IMG/VR virus record: IMGVR_UViG_3300037553_000436
Coordinates: 1-20,807 of that record
DNA length: 20,807 nt
Origin: a virus
Strand: one strand, 5' to 3'
Shown here one piece after another: positions 9,271-16,269 of the stretch. A model generated the notes under the pieces. That model saw only the letters and a list, made by a program, of their open reading frames with translations. It made no database searches and was not told the origin of the DNA. Numbering within the stretch: the first letter of the stretch is position 1; every line of letters starts with the position of its first letter. The position numbers and the translations under genes are program-made.

Positions 9271-12200
9271 CTACATCCTGTGGTGCCCTATTGGGCTTTG
9301 AAACATTTGGTGATTTACTCTTCTCTGGGCCATGGCCATCTGTTGCCGGCGATCTTGAGCTGTACTCCTTGTACCGTAGATACGGTTTGCATTTGATGAT
9401 CGATGTGTCCAAACACTGTTAGTCGATCCAAGCGTATCCAATACTAGTGCCTTGTCAAGGCTACCATAATTACCCCTTCTACGTAATCTATTAGTAACTG
9501 AAGAACCTCTTGTCGAACTCATCTTAGCAGTGTCCTCCAGCATTTCAGATAAGTAGCTGTTATGTGGAGCATTTTTTCGTCGCATAAGGATCGGATCTTG
9601 GTAATCCGGCCTGTAACCGGCATCGTTAAATCTTTTCCCAATGAAGGCTGCTTCAGTTGCAGCAGCATTTCCGTAGAAACCCTGTGCTTCTGCATTCTGC
9701 ATCAAGGAGGTAGCAGACATCATCGTTGCGTTCTTAGCAATCTTGTCGATTTGCGTAAACGTATTGAAAGTAATTGTCTGCCCTGATGCTGTTGTTATAT
9801 CCCTATAGGCTTGGAAGAATGGGGTTCCCCACATACCTCGATCAGCACCTTGCGAGAGCTTATTCGCTCTACTAAACATTTGCTGATCATACATTTCTAA
9901 AACGCCCTTCTTCTTGAAGGGCAGGTATGAAGCCAATCCACGCTTCAGCAGATCAACATTTATATTTCGGCCATCGTCATAAACCATACCAACAGCACGA
10001 CCATAAGTTATATTGTTCGGGTCGAAAATGAGTTCGAGGTTGCTCGATCCAGAAAGAATCTGCTGTAAAGCAATTTTACCTGCGTTGGCATACGGCTGAG
10101 CTCTGTGAAAGCCACTACCTCCGGCGTGTTCGGTTTCTGGAGCATCGATACCAGCTAGGCGGAATTTGACAGCTCCTACACCTTTATCAAAACCGAAAAA
10201 GCCGTTCAATGCACCCGCTACCCCTGCACGTTTAACAACAATTGTATCGGCGTCTTCAGCTTCTGCTCGCCACCTTCCGCTAGATAGATCTATTCTTAGT
10301 AAGTTTCGTCCTCTAAGACCTGCATACGCTTGGGTGTCTAGAACTGTTTCTACTGGTCCATCTATATATTGATGTACTGTCGACACAGCAGCTTTAGTTG
10401 AAAATAAGCTTCGAATACTGCTACTGAAAGAATGAGCATCTCCACCTGAATCTACCCTTAAGCTTCTGAGACCTTTAATGACACTTGTTTCAGGATCGAG
10501 ATGCTGTGCGACATACATGAATCGGAGATACTTCTCTCTTTCTGCAAGAAGCTCTTGCTGTTGAAAAACAGCTTGTGTAGCAATTGGACCCTGATAGGGA
10601 GAGCCAAAGTCAGAGAAGTAACCTCGTTTCCTGCCAGCAACTCCACCCTCTTGCATACCGCTAAAGGGCTGAGCTTCTAGCCATCTTTTGTAATCCATAG
10701 TATGCAGAGATGCTGGGCGATCTCGATCTCCACCCCTTTGCCCTCCAGCAAACCCTACTATTCCTAGAGCTGCGGCAGCCAATCCAACTCTAGCTCCCAT
10801 CCCCCGAGGAATCGGCAAGTCGGCCAAGCCTCTACGAGCTGCTGCTAACCGTGCAGCACCACCAGGAGGTCTACCCATAGCCTCTCTGGAGAGAAGATTC
10901 TGCCAACGACCACTTGATTGTAATTGTTTGGCTTCTTGTCGGAACAATGTTTCTGGACGTCTCTCTGCATAGCGGACTGAAGCCTGACGAAGTCTCTCTG
11001 CATTTATAATTTCTGCTTCATTACCCCGCATCCTGATAGCACCTGACTTCTCTAGGTACCTGTGTAGCCTCGCAGTTTCTTTGTCAAAATCTGCTGCTCC
11101 GTATTGTCCGGTTGACCTCATATACTCAAGTGCAGCTTCTCCACTAAAGAATGGGTTTGTTACTGGTATGTTTATAGGAGCTTTTATTCGGGCACCTTCT
11201 CTTGTTACTTGTTCGATAGCACCAGCCTTGTAATGGCTAAACTGCCATGTAGCGGGTTTGGGAGTTCGCCCTTCTTGCCCTGCAAGAGTAATTTCTTTTG
11301 CAAAGTCCTCATACATCCTTGTCACTCTCTTGACAAGATTGCCACTCTGGATGGCGGGAGCAAGCTCTTCCTTTAGCTTACCGTATATCATGGCTTCATA
11401 TAGAAGCCCACGGCCTGATTTTGCCTGCTCAAGAAACTCCTTGCCTGCAGCACTGCCAATAGATACCTGTCTAAGAGCTTCTGTACGGTCCAAAGTTCCG
11501 GTTAGAACACGTTCGGATAGAATATTATCTAAAGCAGCAACGTGAGGCTCTGACATGGAGAGACTCTTCGATACTAAATCCCACCTACCGCCTGTTGCAG
11601 CCTGTGTTGCGTGCTCAAGCCTCCAACTGGATTCTATTCCTAGAGAATAAAGAGGTCCACCCTTCTTCATTACCCCCAGTTCTTGCATGTAAGATTGCTG
11701 AGCCTTAATAACGTCGATGATATCGCGGACTTCGCCTGTACCTGGGCGGGTGTGTTTGAGGTACGCCTCGTATACCCCTCTCCAGTCACCCGTTCTAGCA
11801 GCTAGAGCCTTTGCTCTCTGTACTTCAACTCCAGTCACATAGAGCATCTCAGAGCCACGCATGCTCGTTGCTGGTAGGATGTCTCTGAGCCCAGTGGCTT
11901 GCCGTAGCTGCCTGTGTAGTTGCTCCTCGTCAATCAATCCCGCAGCGTGAGCGTCTCTTGCAGCCCGCTCTAACAGCGAGATCTGGGCTCCAAATTGCTC
12001 TGACTCAAACTGCGCGTTTGCCACCCAGATGGTATGCCCTTTTAGTTTCCGCATTAGTGCAGAATCAGGCTGTAACGCTTCCGACATAGCAAGCCGATGG
12101 GTTTTGAAGTTTTTTGCATCTACTCCAAGTTTTTTCACCTGGGCCTGCATGTAGGCATCTTGCTGAGCTAAAGTTTTTACTTTGCCTTCAGCATCAGGGA

Positions 12201-12630
12201 ACCATGGATAAGCCTCTTCTTTTATCATCTTGTAAAGCCAGGTATCATCTGACTTCAGCATCTTCATCAATTCGCTTGGCGATATGTCTTGGGAAAGACG
12301 CTCTACTTTGCCTCTCATCATGAGGACTCGCGCCGTTATAGCATCCTGCCAGCCTAGGGGCTTACCCTTCTTGCCAAGCTGTGCCGCCCTCTCCGCGAGT
12401 TCAGGAGAAGCAGCGAATTTGTCACTATAGCTAGACGTCAGCCCGAGTACATCCGACTGTCGCAAATTTTCCGCCACGGTTAGATGGGGGCGGAGGATAA
12501 ACTGATCTAGCTCCCGTGTTCCAAGATTAAGTATAGAGATCTCATGGATCGCAGATATCTCCCGCATCAAGCCAAGAGTTTCTGTATCTGCGATTATGGC
12601 TTGTTGTAGTAGTGAGTGAGTACTTCCCAT
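9271..12630 (-). CDS. DnaQ-like exonuclease / SNase-like nuclease fusion protein
   Basis: The 1119-aa product carries two nuclease domains. The N-terminus looks like a DEDDh (DnaQ) 3'-5' exonuclease: motif I ADTET (D15, E17), motif II VANAQFES (around 203-210) and motif III HVAALD (H363, D368). Motif II has glutamate (E209) where aspartate is usual, and the domain is longer than normal. Residues about 400-610 are unassigned, followed by a short hydrophobic glycine-rich segment (about 612-630). Residues about 750-910 form a staphylococcal-nuclease-type domain with DADT (793-796), RLAGIDAPET (R824, D829, E832) and YGRAVG (R878). All of these match the catalytic positions of SNase, so activity is expected. 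The tail is basic and rich in Q, R, H and M. The ATG directly follows the upstream stop. The location between a Cys-cluster gene and terminase suggests a packaged or packaging-linked nuclease, which is inference. Confidence 0.85.
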   Translation of the reverse strand: MGSTHSLLQQAIIADTETLGLMREISAIHEISILNLGTRELDQFILRPHLTVAENLRQSDVLGLTSSYSDKFAASPELAERAAQLGKKGKPLGWQDAITARVLMMRGKVERLSQDISPSELMKMLKSDDTWLYKMIKEEAYPWFPDAEGKVKTLAQQDAYMQAQVKKLGVDAKNFKTHRLAMSEALQPDSALMRKLKGHTIWVANAQFESEQFGAQISLLERAARDAHAAGLIDEEQLHRQLRQATGLRDILPATSMRGSEMLYVTGVEVQRAKALAARTGDWRGVYEAYLKHTRPGTGEVRDIIDVIKAQQSYMQELGVMKKGGPLYSLGIESSWRLEHATQAATGGRWDLVSKSLSMSEPHVAALDNILSERVLTGTLDRTEALRQVSIGSAAGKEFLEQAKSGRGLLYEAMIYGKLKEELAPAIQSGNLVKRVTRMYEDFAKEITLAGQEGRTPKPATWQFSHYKAGAIEQVTREGARIKAPINIPVTNPFFSGEAALEYMRSTGQYGAADFDKETARLHRYLEKSGAIRMRGNEAEIINAERLRQASVRYAERRPETLFRQEAKQLQSSGRWQNLLSREAMGRPPGGAARLAAARRGLADLPIPRGMGARVGLAAAALGIVGFAGGQRGGDRDRPASLHTMDYKRWLEAQPFSGMQEGGVAGRKRGYFSDFGSPYQGPIATQAVFQQQELLAEREKYLRFMYVAQHLDPETSVIKGLRSLRVDSGGDAHSFSSSIRSLFSTKAAVSTVHQYIDGPVETVLDTQAYAGLRGRNLLRIDLSSGRWRAEAEDADTIVVKRAGVAGALNGFFGFDKGVGAVKFRLAGIDAPETEHAGGSGFHRAQPYANAGKIALQQILSGSSNLELIFDPNNITYGRAVGMVYDDGRNINVDLLKRGLASYLPFKKKGVLEMYDQQMFSRANKLSQGADRGMWGTPFFQAYRDITTASGQTITFNTFTQIDKIAKNATMMSATSLMQNAEAQGFYGNAAATEAAFIGKRFNDAGYRPDYQDPILMRRKNAPHNSYLSEMLEDTAKMSSTRGSSVTNRLRRRGNYGSLDKALVLDTLGSTNSVWTHRSSNANRIYGTRSTAQDRRQQMAMAQRRVNHQMFQSPIGHHRM

Positions 12631-13401
12631 TTAATCGTCCAGTAATACCTCGTCAGACATTTCTAACTTTAAAGGCTCGTCGGTTTCGAGGCTGGTTATG
12701 GCTGTTCGCAGTTTTTCTATTTCAGCTAGGATCCTACTATCATTATGTGCTCCTCCCACCTTGGCTGCCCAGTCGGCTTTCGCCTTTCTCGTTTCCATCA
12801 GCTTATCCAGCCAGTTCTGTCGCCGCTTCTCAAGCTTATCTAGCATCTCGACAGCAGGGTGGAGCTTCGCTGTCTCTGCGGTTTCTCCGTGCTCGCTAAA
12901 GCCCAGGATGTCCACCCGCATAAAATCCCTTCCCTGTCCGCTCTTATCACCCGCTGACATCACCATTAAGGATCTATTCTTATAGAGGTCGATTAGAGCT
13001 AACTCATTCACTATTGACATCTCTACAGGGTTAGCCGGGTCAACGTTTAAGTGCTCTACATACTCGATAATTTTTTGCTGCATATAGAATTTCTCAAGTA
13101 TACACTCTCTGCCCATAGGGTAGTTCTCAATGTCCCCGAATTCCACTGCCCCCTTGGGATCTCTTTCTGGAATGGGACACTTGGCTATAAAAGGGCATTT
13201 CTCTGGCCCAAGACACATGATTGGGGCCACCGCGTGTAGCCCCGTCTGGATCCGGTTGATTGAGTTAACAATCCGCTGCTTTTTTTCCGGGGGTAGGCTT
13301 TCGAGATAGTTTTCGTACTCCGGCTCTATTACTGATATCTGATCTATTATCTCTTGTCTGGTTGGGACTACAGCAAGCTTTAGGGTTGTTTTATCACTCA
13401 T
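12631..13401 (-). CDS. Cysteine-cluster protein, possible metal-binding packaging factor
   Basis: The 256-aa protein has four cysteines in its middle: C63, C69 and C75 (IMCLGPEKCPFIAKCPIP) and C100 (YPMGREC). This spacing suggests one bound zinc ion or iron-sulphur cluster. After this come helices with EMSIVNELALIDLYKNRS and, at about 185-240, a charged helical region with likely coiled coil. The end is acidic (EVLLDD). Proteins of this general pattern occur near terminase genes in large phages and could act as a small-terminase or DNA-recognition subunit, but I cannot assign a family with certainty. The start ATG 13401 lies within the end of the preceding gene, with GGAA about six bases before it. 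The gene is complete. Confidence 0.75.
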   Translation of the reverse strand: MSDKTTLKLAVVPTRQEIIDQISVIEPEYENYLESLPPEKKQRIVNSINRIQTGLHAVAPIMCLGPEKCPFIAKCPIPERDPKGAVEFGDIENYPMGRECILEKFYMQQKIIEYVEHLNVDPANPVEMSIVNELALIDLYKNRSLMVMSAGDKSGQGRDFMRVDILGFSEHGETAETAKLHPAVEMLDKLEKRRQNWLDKLMETRKAKADWAAKVGGAHNDSRILAEIEKLRTAITSLETDEPLKLEMSDEVLLDD

Positions 13402-13684
13402 CGCTTTTCCGTTTTATATAATCCAGAATGTTTATAACATCTGCATCATGTGGGGTTGGAATGGTACCAATCTCATGACTGGAGTCTTCCAACTGTATGA
13501 TTGTGGAGACATCACCAGTAACTTCTGCTGGAATCGCACTGAGAATTATGCTGGCCGTATTATATCCAGGTGGACCTCCGACAGTCCAGGAAGCTACTGC
13601 TACATCTGCCAGGTGTTCACCTGTCTTAGCATGTACAAGGAAGGTTCCATCCAAGGTTCCATCAGAAATGAGTTTGATCTTCAC
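13394..13684 (-). CDS. Small hypothetical protein, likely beta-rich
   Basis: This 96-aa product starts with GTG at 13684, and AGGAG sits four bases upstream inside the previous gene, which makes the unusual start credible. The sequence alternates hydrophobic and polar residues (FLVHAKTGEHLADVAVASWT, ASIILSAIP, VSTIIQLED), suggesting a small beta domain, with a short basic helical tail. No family is recognised. It overlaps both neighbours (23 nt upstream, 8 nt downstream), so it is translated as part of the leftward operon. A minor structural or regulatory role cannot be distinguished. Confidence 0.6.
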   Translation of the reverse strand: MKIKLISDGTLDGTFLVHAKTGEHLADVAVASWTVGGPPGYNTASIILSAIPAEVTGDVSTIIQLEDSSHEIGTIPTPHDADVINILDYIKRKSDE

Positions 13685-13931
13685 TAGGCTCCTCTAGTTC
13701 TGCTAAGGCTATGGCTACTATGTCGCTTATCTTGGTTAGGTGGCCGCGAAGATCTGAGAGTTGGTGTACGCCCAGCTCTTTAGTTCGCTTGGCGAATGAG
13801 CATTCGATACCAAATTCAGAACCATCAACGAGGATTCGATAACGGTAGTAGTGGAACTGGTCTAGACCTTTAGCAAGACGAGTTAATTCATTAAGAGCAT
13901 TAGAGTGGGCGTATAGTTCTTCTTCAGTCAT
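13662..13931 (-). CDS. Small hypothetical protein, first gene of the leftward operon
   Basis: The 89-aa product begins at ATG 13931 with only a weak upstream ribosome site. It is mixed alpha/beta: a helix MTEEELYAHSNALNELTRLA, a YYRYRILVDGSEFGIECSF hairpin-like stretch, then a helix with SDIVAIALAELEE. I recognise no family. It is the first gene read leftward from the divergent spacer, so its promoter probably lies in 13932-14000. It overlaps the next gene by 23 nt. The reality of this gene rests on its place, the overlap and normal amino-acid make-up. Confidence 0.55.
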   Translation of the reverse strand: MTEEELYAHSNALNELTRLAKGLDQFHYYRYRILVDGSEFGIECSFAKRTKELGVHQLSDLRGHLTKISDIVAIALAELEEPSEDQTHF

Positions 13932-13963
13932 AAAACCATCATAGCATCTAGGGTAAACATGGG

Positions 13964-13992
13964 TTATGGCGGGCCGATATTGGAATTATAAT
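13964..13992 (+). promoter_or_regulatory. Candidate sigma70-type promoter
   Basis: A perfect -10 box TATAAT (13987-13992) is 17 bp from a poor -35 TTATGG. If real, it would start a transcript about 220 nt before the first rightward gene, and that transcript would cross the hairpin at 14156-14173. Confidence 0.3.
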
Positions 13993-14011
13993 ATATTTTC
14001 AAAAAATAAGG

Positions 14012-14029
14012 GGCTAAACAGGCTAAACA
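14012..14029. repeat. Tandem direct repeat GGCTAAACA x2
   Basis: Two exact 9-bp copies lie side by side, with a degenerate third copy at 13951-13960 on the other side of the TATAAT box. The layout around a divergent promoter suggests an operator. Confidence 0.6.
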
Positions 14030-14155
14030 TACACGTAAGTACTTGAAAGTCAAGTGAAAACAGGGGGGAATGGCGGGAAATCTTCCGTAAGGGAAGGGGA
14101 AAGTTGTAAAAATAGTAGGGATAGGGGAGGTATTGGTTATTACTTTTAAGTTTTA

Positions 14156-14190
14156 GTGGGGTTTTTAGCCCACCCCCCTTTTTTATTTAA
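14156..14190 (+). terminator. Hairpin and T-run before the first rightward gene
   Basis: GTGGG (14156-14160) pairs with CCCAC (14169-14173). A C-run and then TTTTTT-A-TTT follow. The stem is weaker than at the later sites. Its presence upstream of the first gene implies transcription already entering from the spacer. Confidence 0.5.
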
Positions 14191-14203
14191 CGAGCGATTG
14201 CTC
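14179..14203 (+). promoter_or_regulatory. Leader cassette copy 1
   Basis: The tract TTTTTTATTTAACG is followed by the mini-hairpin GAGC-gatt-GCTC (14192-14203), then AAAGGGG and the ATG at 14221. Confidence 0.6.
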
Positions 14204-14220
14204 AGAAAGGGGTAAGCAAC

Positions 14221-14406
14221 ATGAAAACTTATCGCATTACGTTTGAGGACGGAACCTTCTTCCATGGTGAGACATATGGAGAGATGGTTACGGAAATCAT
14301 CCAGCGGTATAGTTTGCTGTTTGTTATCTGGAGCTATGCAGACAAAAAGGCTGGCCACTGGATGATTGATGGCAAGCTGGAGATGGTGCGAAACTATATT
14401 CACTAA
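14221..14406 (+). CDS. Small hypothetical protein
   Basis: The 61-aa product is soluble-looking: a beta-hairpin-like start (MKTYRITFEDGTFFHGETYG), a helix (EMVTEIIQRY), a strand (LFVIWSYADK) and an end KLEMVRNYIH. There is no recognised family. AAAGGGG precedes the ATG by eight bases. It is the first of the rightward small genes and has its own leader cassette and downstream terminator, so it is probably a single-gene unit. Such stand-alone small genes in large phages often encode host-takeover proteins, which is inference here. Confidence 0.75.
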   Translation: MKTYRITFEDGTFFHGETYGEMVTEIIQRYSLLFVIWSYADKKAGHWMIDGKLEMVRNYIH

Positions 14407-14421
14407 GAGGAAAAGGGAAAG

Positions 14422-14456
14422 CCTTGGCGCATAGCGTCAAGGGCCCTTTTTCTTTT
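14422..14456 (+). terminator. Hairpin terminator
   Basis: CCTTG (14422-14426) pairs with CAAGG (14438-14442), extended inward by a G-T and C-G pairs. CCC and TTTTTCTTTT follow directly. Confidence 0.75.
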
Positions 14457-14480
14457 AATGAGCACTCCATTCGTGTGCTT
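14447..14480 (+). promoter_or_regulatory. Leader cassette copy 2
   Basis: TTTTTCTTTTAATG is followed by GAGCAC (14460-14465) pairing with GTGCTT (14475-14480). AAAGGAG follows before the ATG at 14499. Confidence 0.65.
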
Positions 14481-14498
14481 TGAACAAAGGAGAAGACT

Positions 14499-14615
14499 AT
14501 GTTTAGGTACATATTGTTCTGTATCCTCGTGCCCTACATCATTCTGGAGTGTATCTGCTTCCAGAACTTTGGGACCAGCACACCAGTGTACGACTGGTGC
14601 TGTCCCCCTGAGTAG
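14499..14615 (+). CDS. 38-aa membrane micropeptide
   Basis: A short frame of 38 codons begins at ATG 14499, seven bases after AAAGGAG, and ends with TAG at 14615. The peptide is MFRYILFCILVPYIILECIC and then a polar end with a CC pair. Residues 4-20 are hydrophobic, so it is probably a single-pass membrane peptide with several cysteines. It has its own cassette upstream and terminator downstream exactly like its longer neighbours, which is the main reason to accept such a small gene. The family is unknown. Confidence 0.7.
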   Translation: MFRYILFCILVPYIILECICFQNFGTSTPVYDWCCPPE

Positions 14616-14631
14616 GAGCGAGAGAGAGGAA

Positions 14632-14676
14632 GCCCGGTCGCGTGTGCATGCACGTGTACCGGGCCTCTTTTTCTTT
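14632..14676 (+). terminator. Hairpin terminator
   Basis: GCCCGGT (14632-14638) pairs with ACCGGGC (14658-14664), with inner CGTG/CACG pairs. CTCTTTTTCTTT follows. Confidence 0.8.
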
Positions 14677-14704
14677 AATGAGCACTCCACTTATGAGAGT
14701 GCTT
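14668..14704 (+). promoter_or_regulatory. Leader cassette copy 3
   Basis: TTTTTCTTTAATG is followed by GAGCACTC (14680-14687) pairing with GAGTGCTT (14697-14704), eight base pairs. The start of this leader nearly repeats that of copy 2, but the 3' half has changed together with the stem. Confidence 0.65.
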
Positions 14705-14732
14705 TGAATTGTTCTCTTGAAAGGAGAATATT

Positions 14733-15035
14733 ATGTTTGAAGGTCTTTTCATTCTTGGCTTGTTGGTCATCGCGATCCTGACCTGTCTTCGATGCGTACG
14801 ACTTGAGTGTCGTGCCCTCAAGGCGGAGACGGAGATCGTTGATCTCCAGATCAAGGTCGAGGAGCTCCAGGCAGCACAGCCGTCCCGGGAGGCTCTCATC
14901 GTATTGGGCTTACTGGTTGGCACCTGTGAGGCCGATGGACCGTTCCGAACCCCTAATGGGAGCCCCTTCTGGGCTACGAAGCCTCTGGAGGTCTTCGTCC
15001 GGGAGCCGGATATGAACCTAGTGAAGATCAGCTAG
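14733..15035 (+). CDS. Membrane-anchored coiled-coil protein
   Basis: The 100-aa product has an N-terminal hydrophobic segment (about 4-18, LFILGLLVIAILTCL), then a likely coiled coil (about 22-48, ALKAETEIVDLQIKVEELQA) and a polar C-terminal region. AAAGGAG lies seven bases before the ATG. This plan of one membrane helix plus coiled coil recurs at 19528-19887 and, in shorter form, at 16688-16891. It would suit a small inner-membrane protein that assembles with itself or a host partner. The family and function are unknown. Confidence 0.75.
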   Translation: MFEGLFILGLLVIAILTCLRCVRLECRALKAETEIVDLQIKVEELQAAQPSREALIVLGLLVGTCEADGPFRTPNGSPFWATKPLEVFVREPDMNLVKIS

Positions 15036-15060
15036 TCAACTAGCGGTCTAGAGAGAGGGA

Positions 15061-15106
15061 GCCTGGTGTGCGTGTTTAACACGCATGCCAGGCCCTTTTT
15101 CTTTTA
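15061..15106 (+). terminator. Hairpin terminator
   Basis: GCCTGG (15061-15066) pairs with CCAGGC (15088-15093), and inner GCGTGT (15070-15075) with ACACGC (15079-15084). CCTTTTTCTTTT follows at once. Confidence 0.85.
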
Positions 15107-15123
15107 ACGAGCAACTTACGCTC
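15096..15123 (+). promoter_or_regulatory. Leader cassette copy 4
   Basis: TTTTCTTTTAACG is followed by GAGC (15109-15112) pairing with GCTC (15120-15123). Confidence 0.6.
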
Positions 15124-15139
15124 AGAAAGAGAGAAGCTG

Positions 15140-15301
15140 ATGCTGAAGCTGAAGATGTTGTGGAACAGGCTGCAGAGGAACTGGCTTCCTATACTCGTGG
15201 TGGTGCTCTTGGTAGCAGTCACTGGGAGCATCTGGAAGACTCACCATGTCCATGTGGAGCGTGGTCTCTATGACTGTGATACCAGTTATCACAACCACTA
15301 G
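15140..15301 (+). CDS. 53-aa single-pass membrane protein
   Basis: Fifty-three codons run from ATG 15140 to TAG 15301. The N-terminus is basic (MLKLKMLWNRLQRN), residues about 15-28 are hydrophobic (WLPILVVVLLVAV), and the C-terminus is histidine-rich (KTHHVHVERG and YHNH). This is a clear small membrane protein with a positive inside-type N-terminus. AGAGAG about five bases upstream is a modest ribosome site. A longer overlapping frame at 15085-15273 starts inside the terminator hairpin and lacks a ribosome site, so this frame is preferred. The family is unknown. Confidence 0.7.
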   Translation: MLKLKMLWNRLQRNWLPILVVVLLVAVTGSIWKTHHVHVERGLYDCDTSYHNH

Positions 15302-15325
15302 CAGATAGGAGAGACAGAGGAGAAA

Positions 15326-15360
15326 GGGTCTGGACGAAAGTCCGGGCCCTTTTTCTTTTA
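15326..15360 (+). terminator. Hairpin terminator with GAAA loop
   Basis: GGGTCTGGAC (15326-15335) pairs with GTCCGGGCCC (15340-15349) around a GAAA tetraloop, ten pairs including two wobbles. TTTTTCTTTT follows immediately. Confidence 0.85.
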
Positions 15361-15376
15361 ACGAGCAATCATGCTC
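15350..15376 (+). promoter_or_regulatory. Leader cassette copy 5
   Basis: TTTTTCTTTTAACG is followed by GAGCA (15363-15367) pairing with TGCTC (15372-15376), loop ATCA. Confidence 0.65.
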
Positions 15377-15391
15377 TGAAGGAGGTGTCTA

Positions 15392-15700
15392 ATGGCTAAC
15401 CTACAACTCGTGGCGCTCCAGCGGGAGATCGCTGAGGATATGTGCGTATGGGCTTTGCTCATGCGCCAGATTCTCAGCATCCTCAGCGAGGGCGTTGAGA
15501 CCGACATGATCCACACGAACAAAATTCAAGTCTTCGACCGAGATGGTCGCCGGCTTCAGCTTTGGTCGTGTGGAACAATCTATTATCGGGTCGATAAGAC
15601 CGAGAATAGGGTCCATGTCCCTGACTCGTTTCGTGATAGCGCGAGAGCGTTGCTCACGCAGGCGAACGAGTGGGCGATCCGAGTGAACCTGGGGATCTAG
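15392..15700 (+). CDS. Small soluble hypothetical protein
   Basis: The 102-aa product has an N-terminal helix (LQLVALQREIAEDMCVWALL), a central beta-like part (KIQVFDRDGRRLQLWSCGTI) and a C-terminal helix (DSARALLTQANEWAIRVNL). There is no membrane segment. GAAGGAGG precedes the ATG with good spacing. It is unrecognised. It stands between its own leader and a terminator, so it is likely a single-gene unit. Confidence 0.75.
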   Translation: MANLQLVALQREIAEDMCVWALLMRQILSILSEGVETDMIHTNKIQVFDRDGRRLQLWSCGTIYYRVDKTENRVHVPDSFRDSARALLTQANEWAIRVNLGI

Positions 15701-15719
15701 GTTCACATCGAGGAGGCAA

Positions 15720-15761
15720 CCCGGTACACGTAGCAATACGTGTGCCGGGCCCTTTTCTTTT
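15720..15761 (+). terminator. Hairpin terminator with GCAA loop
   Basis: A 13-bp stem joins 15720-15732 to 15737-15749 around GCAA (15733-15736), with one T-G wobble. CCCTTTTCTTTT follows. Confidence 0.85.
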
Positions 15762-15797
15762 AACGAGCTCTCTTCGGGGATTATCCCGGAGCAGCTC
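15752..15797 (+). promoter_or_regulatory. Leader cassette copy 6
   Basis: TTTTCTTTTAACG is followed by GAGCT (15765-15769) pairing with AGCTC (15793-15797). The enclosed 23 nt can form a second hairpin (CGGG with TCCCG region). This is the longest leader hairpin of the set. Confidence 0.55.
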
Positions 15798-15812
15798 TGG
15801 AGGTACAGTCAA

Positions 15813-16253
15813 ATGACTGCACTAGAACACTTGGTGTTCCTCGTTCTCGTCAGCATCCTGCAGGCGGGTGGAACTATCGAGACCAATGGTCCCGAAATCT
15901 TCCACACGGTCAACACTGGTGGTCCGAGTGGCGCGGTAAAGCATTACTGCGTTCACTCTGGCAACCAGTATGCTCAGCAGGGTGTCAACAGAGCAATGGT
16001 TGATACTGGTTCTCGGTACAATGACGTTCGTTACGTCATGGTACTTGACGGAGCTGATGTCGGCTACTGCCTGGAAGCTGAGAAGCCAGGAGCACTCAAC
16101 CGTGATGGTGACACATGGCGCTTCTTCGATGACAAGGAGCAGCTCATGATCGCCACAATGGTGGAGCAGAGTGGATTCGGTACCTGGGATATCCCGTGGG
16201 AGACCGGTTACCACCTCACCCTGCCCCTACCAACTCCACCTACGGGGGAGTAG
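15813..16253 (+). CDS. Putative exported small protein
   Basis: The 146-aa product begins with a hydrophobic stretch (MTALEHLVFLVLVSILQAGG, residues 7-17) that could be a signal peptide, possibly cleaved near AGG, although its N-terminus lacks a clear positive charge. The remainder is polar, rich in G, D and aromatic residues, with only two cysteines (YCVHSG and GYCLEA) that could form a disulphide. GGAGG lies ten bases before the ATG. No family is recognised. An alternative is an N-terminal membrane anchor with an outward-facing domain. Confidence 0.75.
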   Translation: MTALEHLVFLVLVSILQAGGTIETNGPEIFHTVNTGGPSGAVKHYCVHSGNQYAQQGVNRAMVDTGSRYNDVRYVMVLDGADVGYCLEAEKPGALNRDGDTWRFFDDKEQLMIATMVEQSGFGTWDIPWETGYHLTLPLPTPPTGE

Positions 16254-16269
16254 AACCTTCGACAAGCTT

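Larger units (their letters stand above)
13932..14155. promoter_or_regulatory. Divergent intergenic control region
   Basis: This AT-rich spacer separates leftward and rightward genes. A perfect TATAAT lies at 13987-13992 on the plus strand, and overlapping bases also read TATAAT on the minus strand (13990-13985). A weak TTATGG sits 17 bp upstream of the plus box at 13964-13969. GGCTAAACA occurs twice in tandem (14012-14020, 14021-14029), with a related GGGTAAACAT at 13951-13960. An inverted repeat ACTTGA-aag-TCAAGT lies at 14041-14055, and CTTCC-gtaag-GGAAG at 14082-14096. The boxes suggest promoters and the repeats suggest binding sites for a regulator. No test of either is possible here. 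Confidence 0.45.

Noticed and set aside
14012-14029. CRISPR-like or origin-like iteron array
   Set aside because: There are only two adjacent 9-bp copies plus one degenerate copy. There are no spacers and too few repeats for an iteron origin.
15085-15273. A 62-codon plus frame overlapping the 53-aa membrane protein
   Set aside because: Its start is inside the terminator hairpin without a ribosome site. The alternative frame has correct spacing, a membrane helix and a stop before the next cassette.
15822-16214. A 130-codon minus-strand frame opposite the 146-aa gene
   Set aside because: The plus-strand gene has GGAGG and a cassette upstream. The antisense frame has neither.
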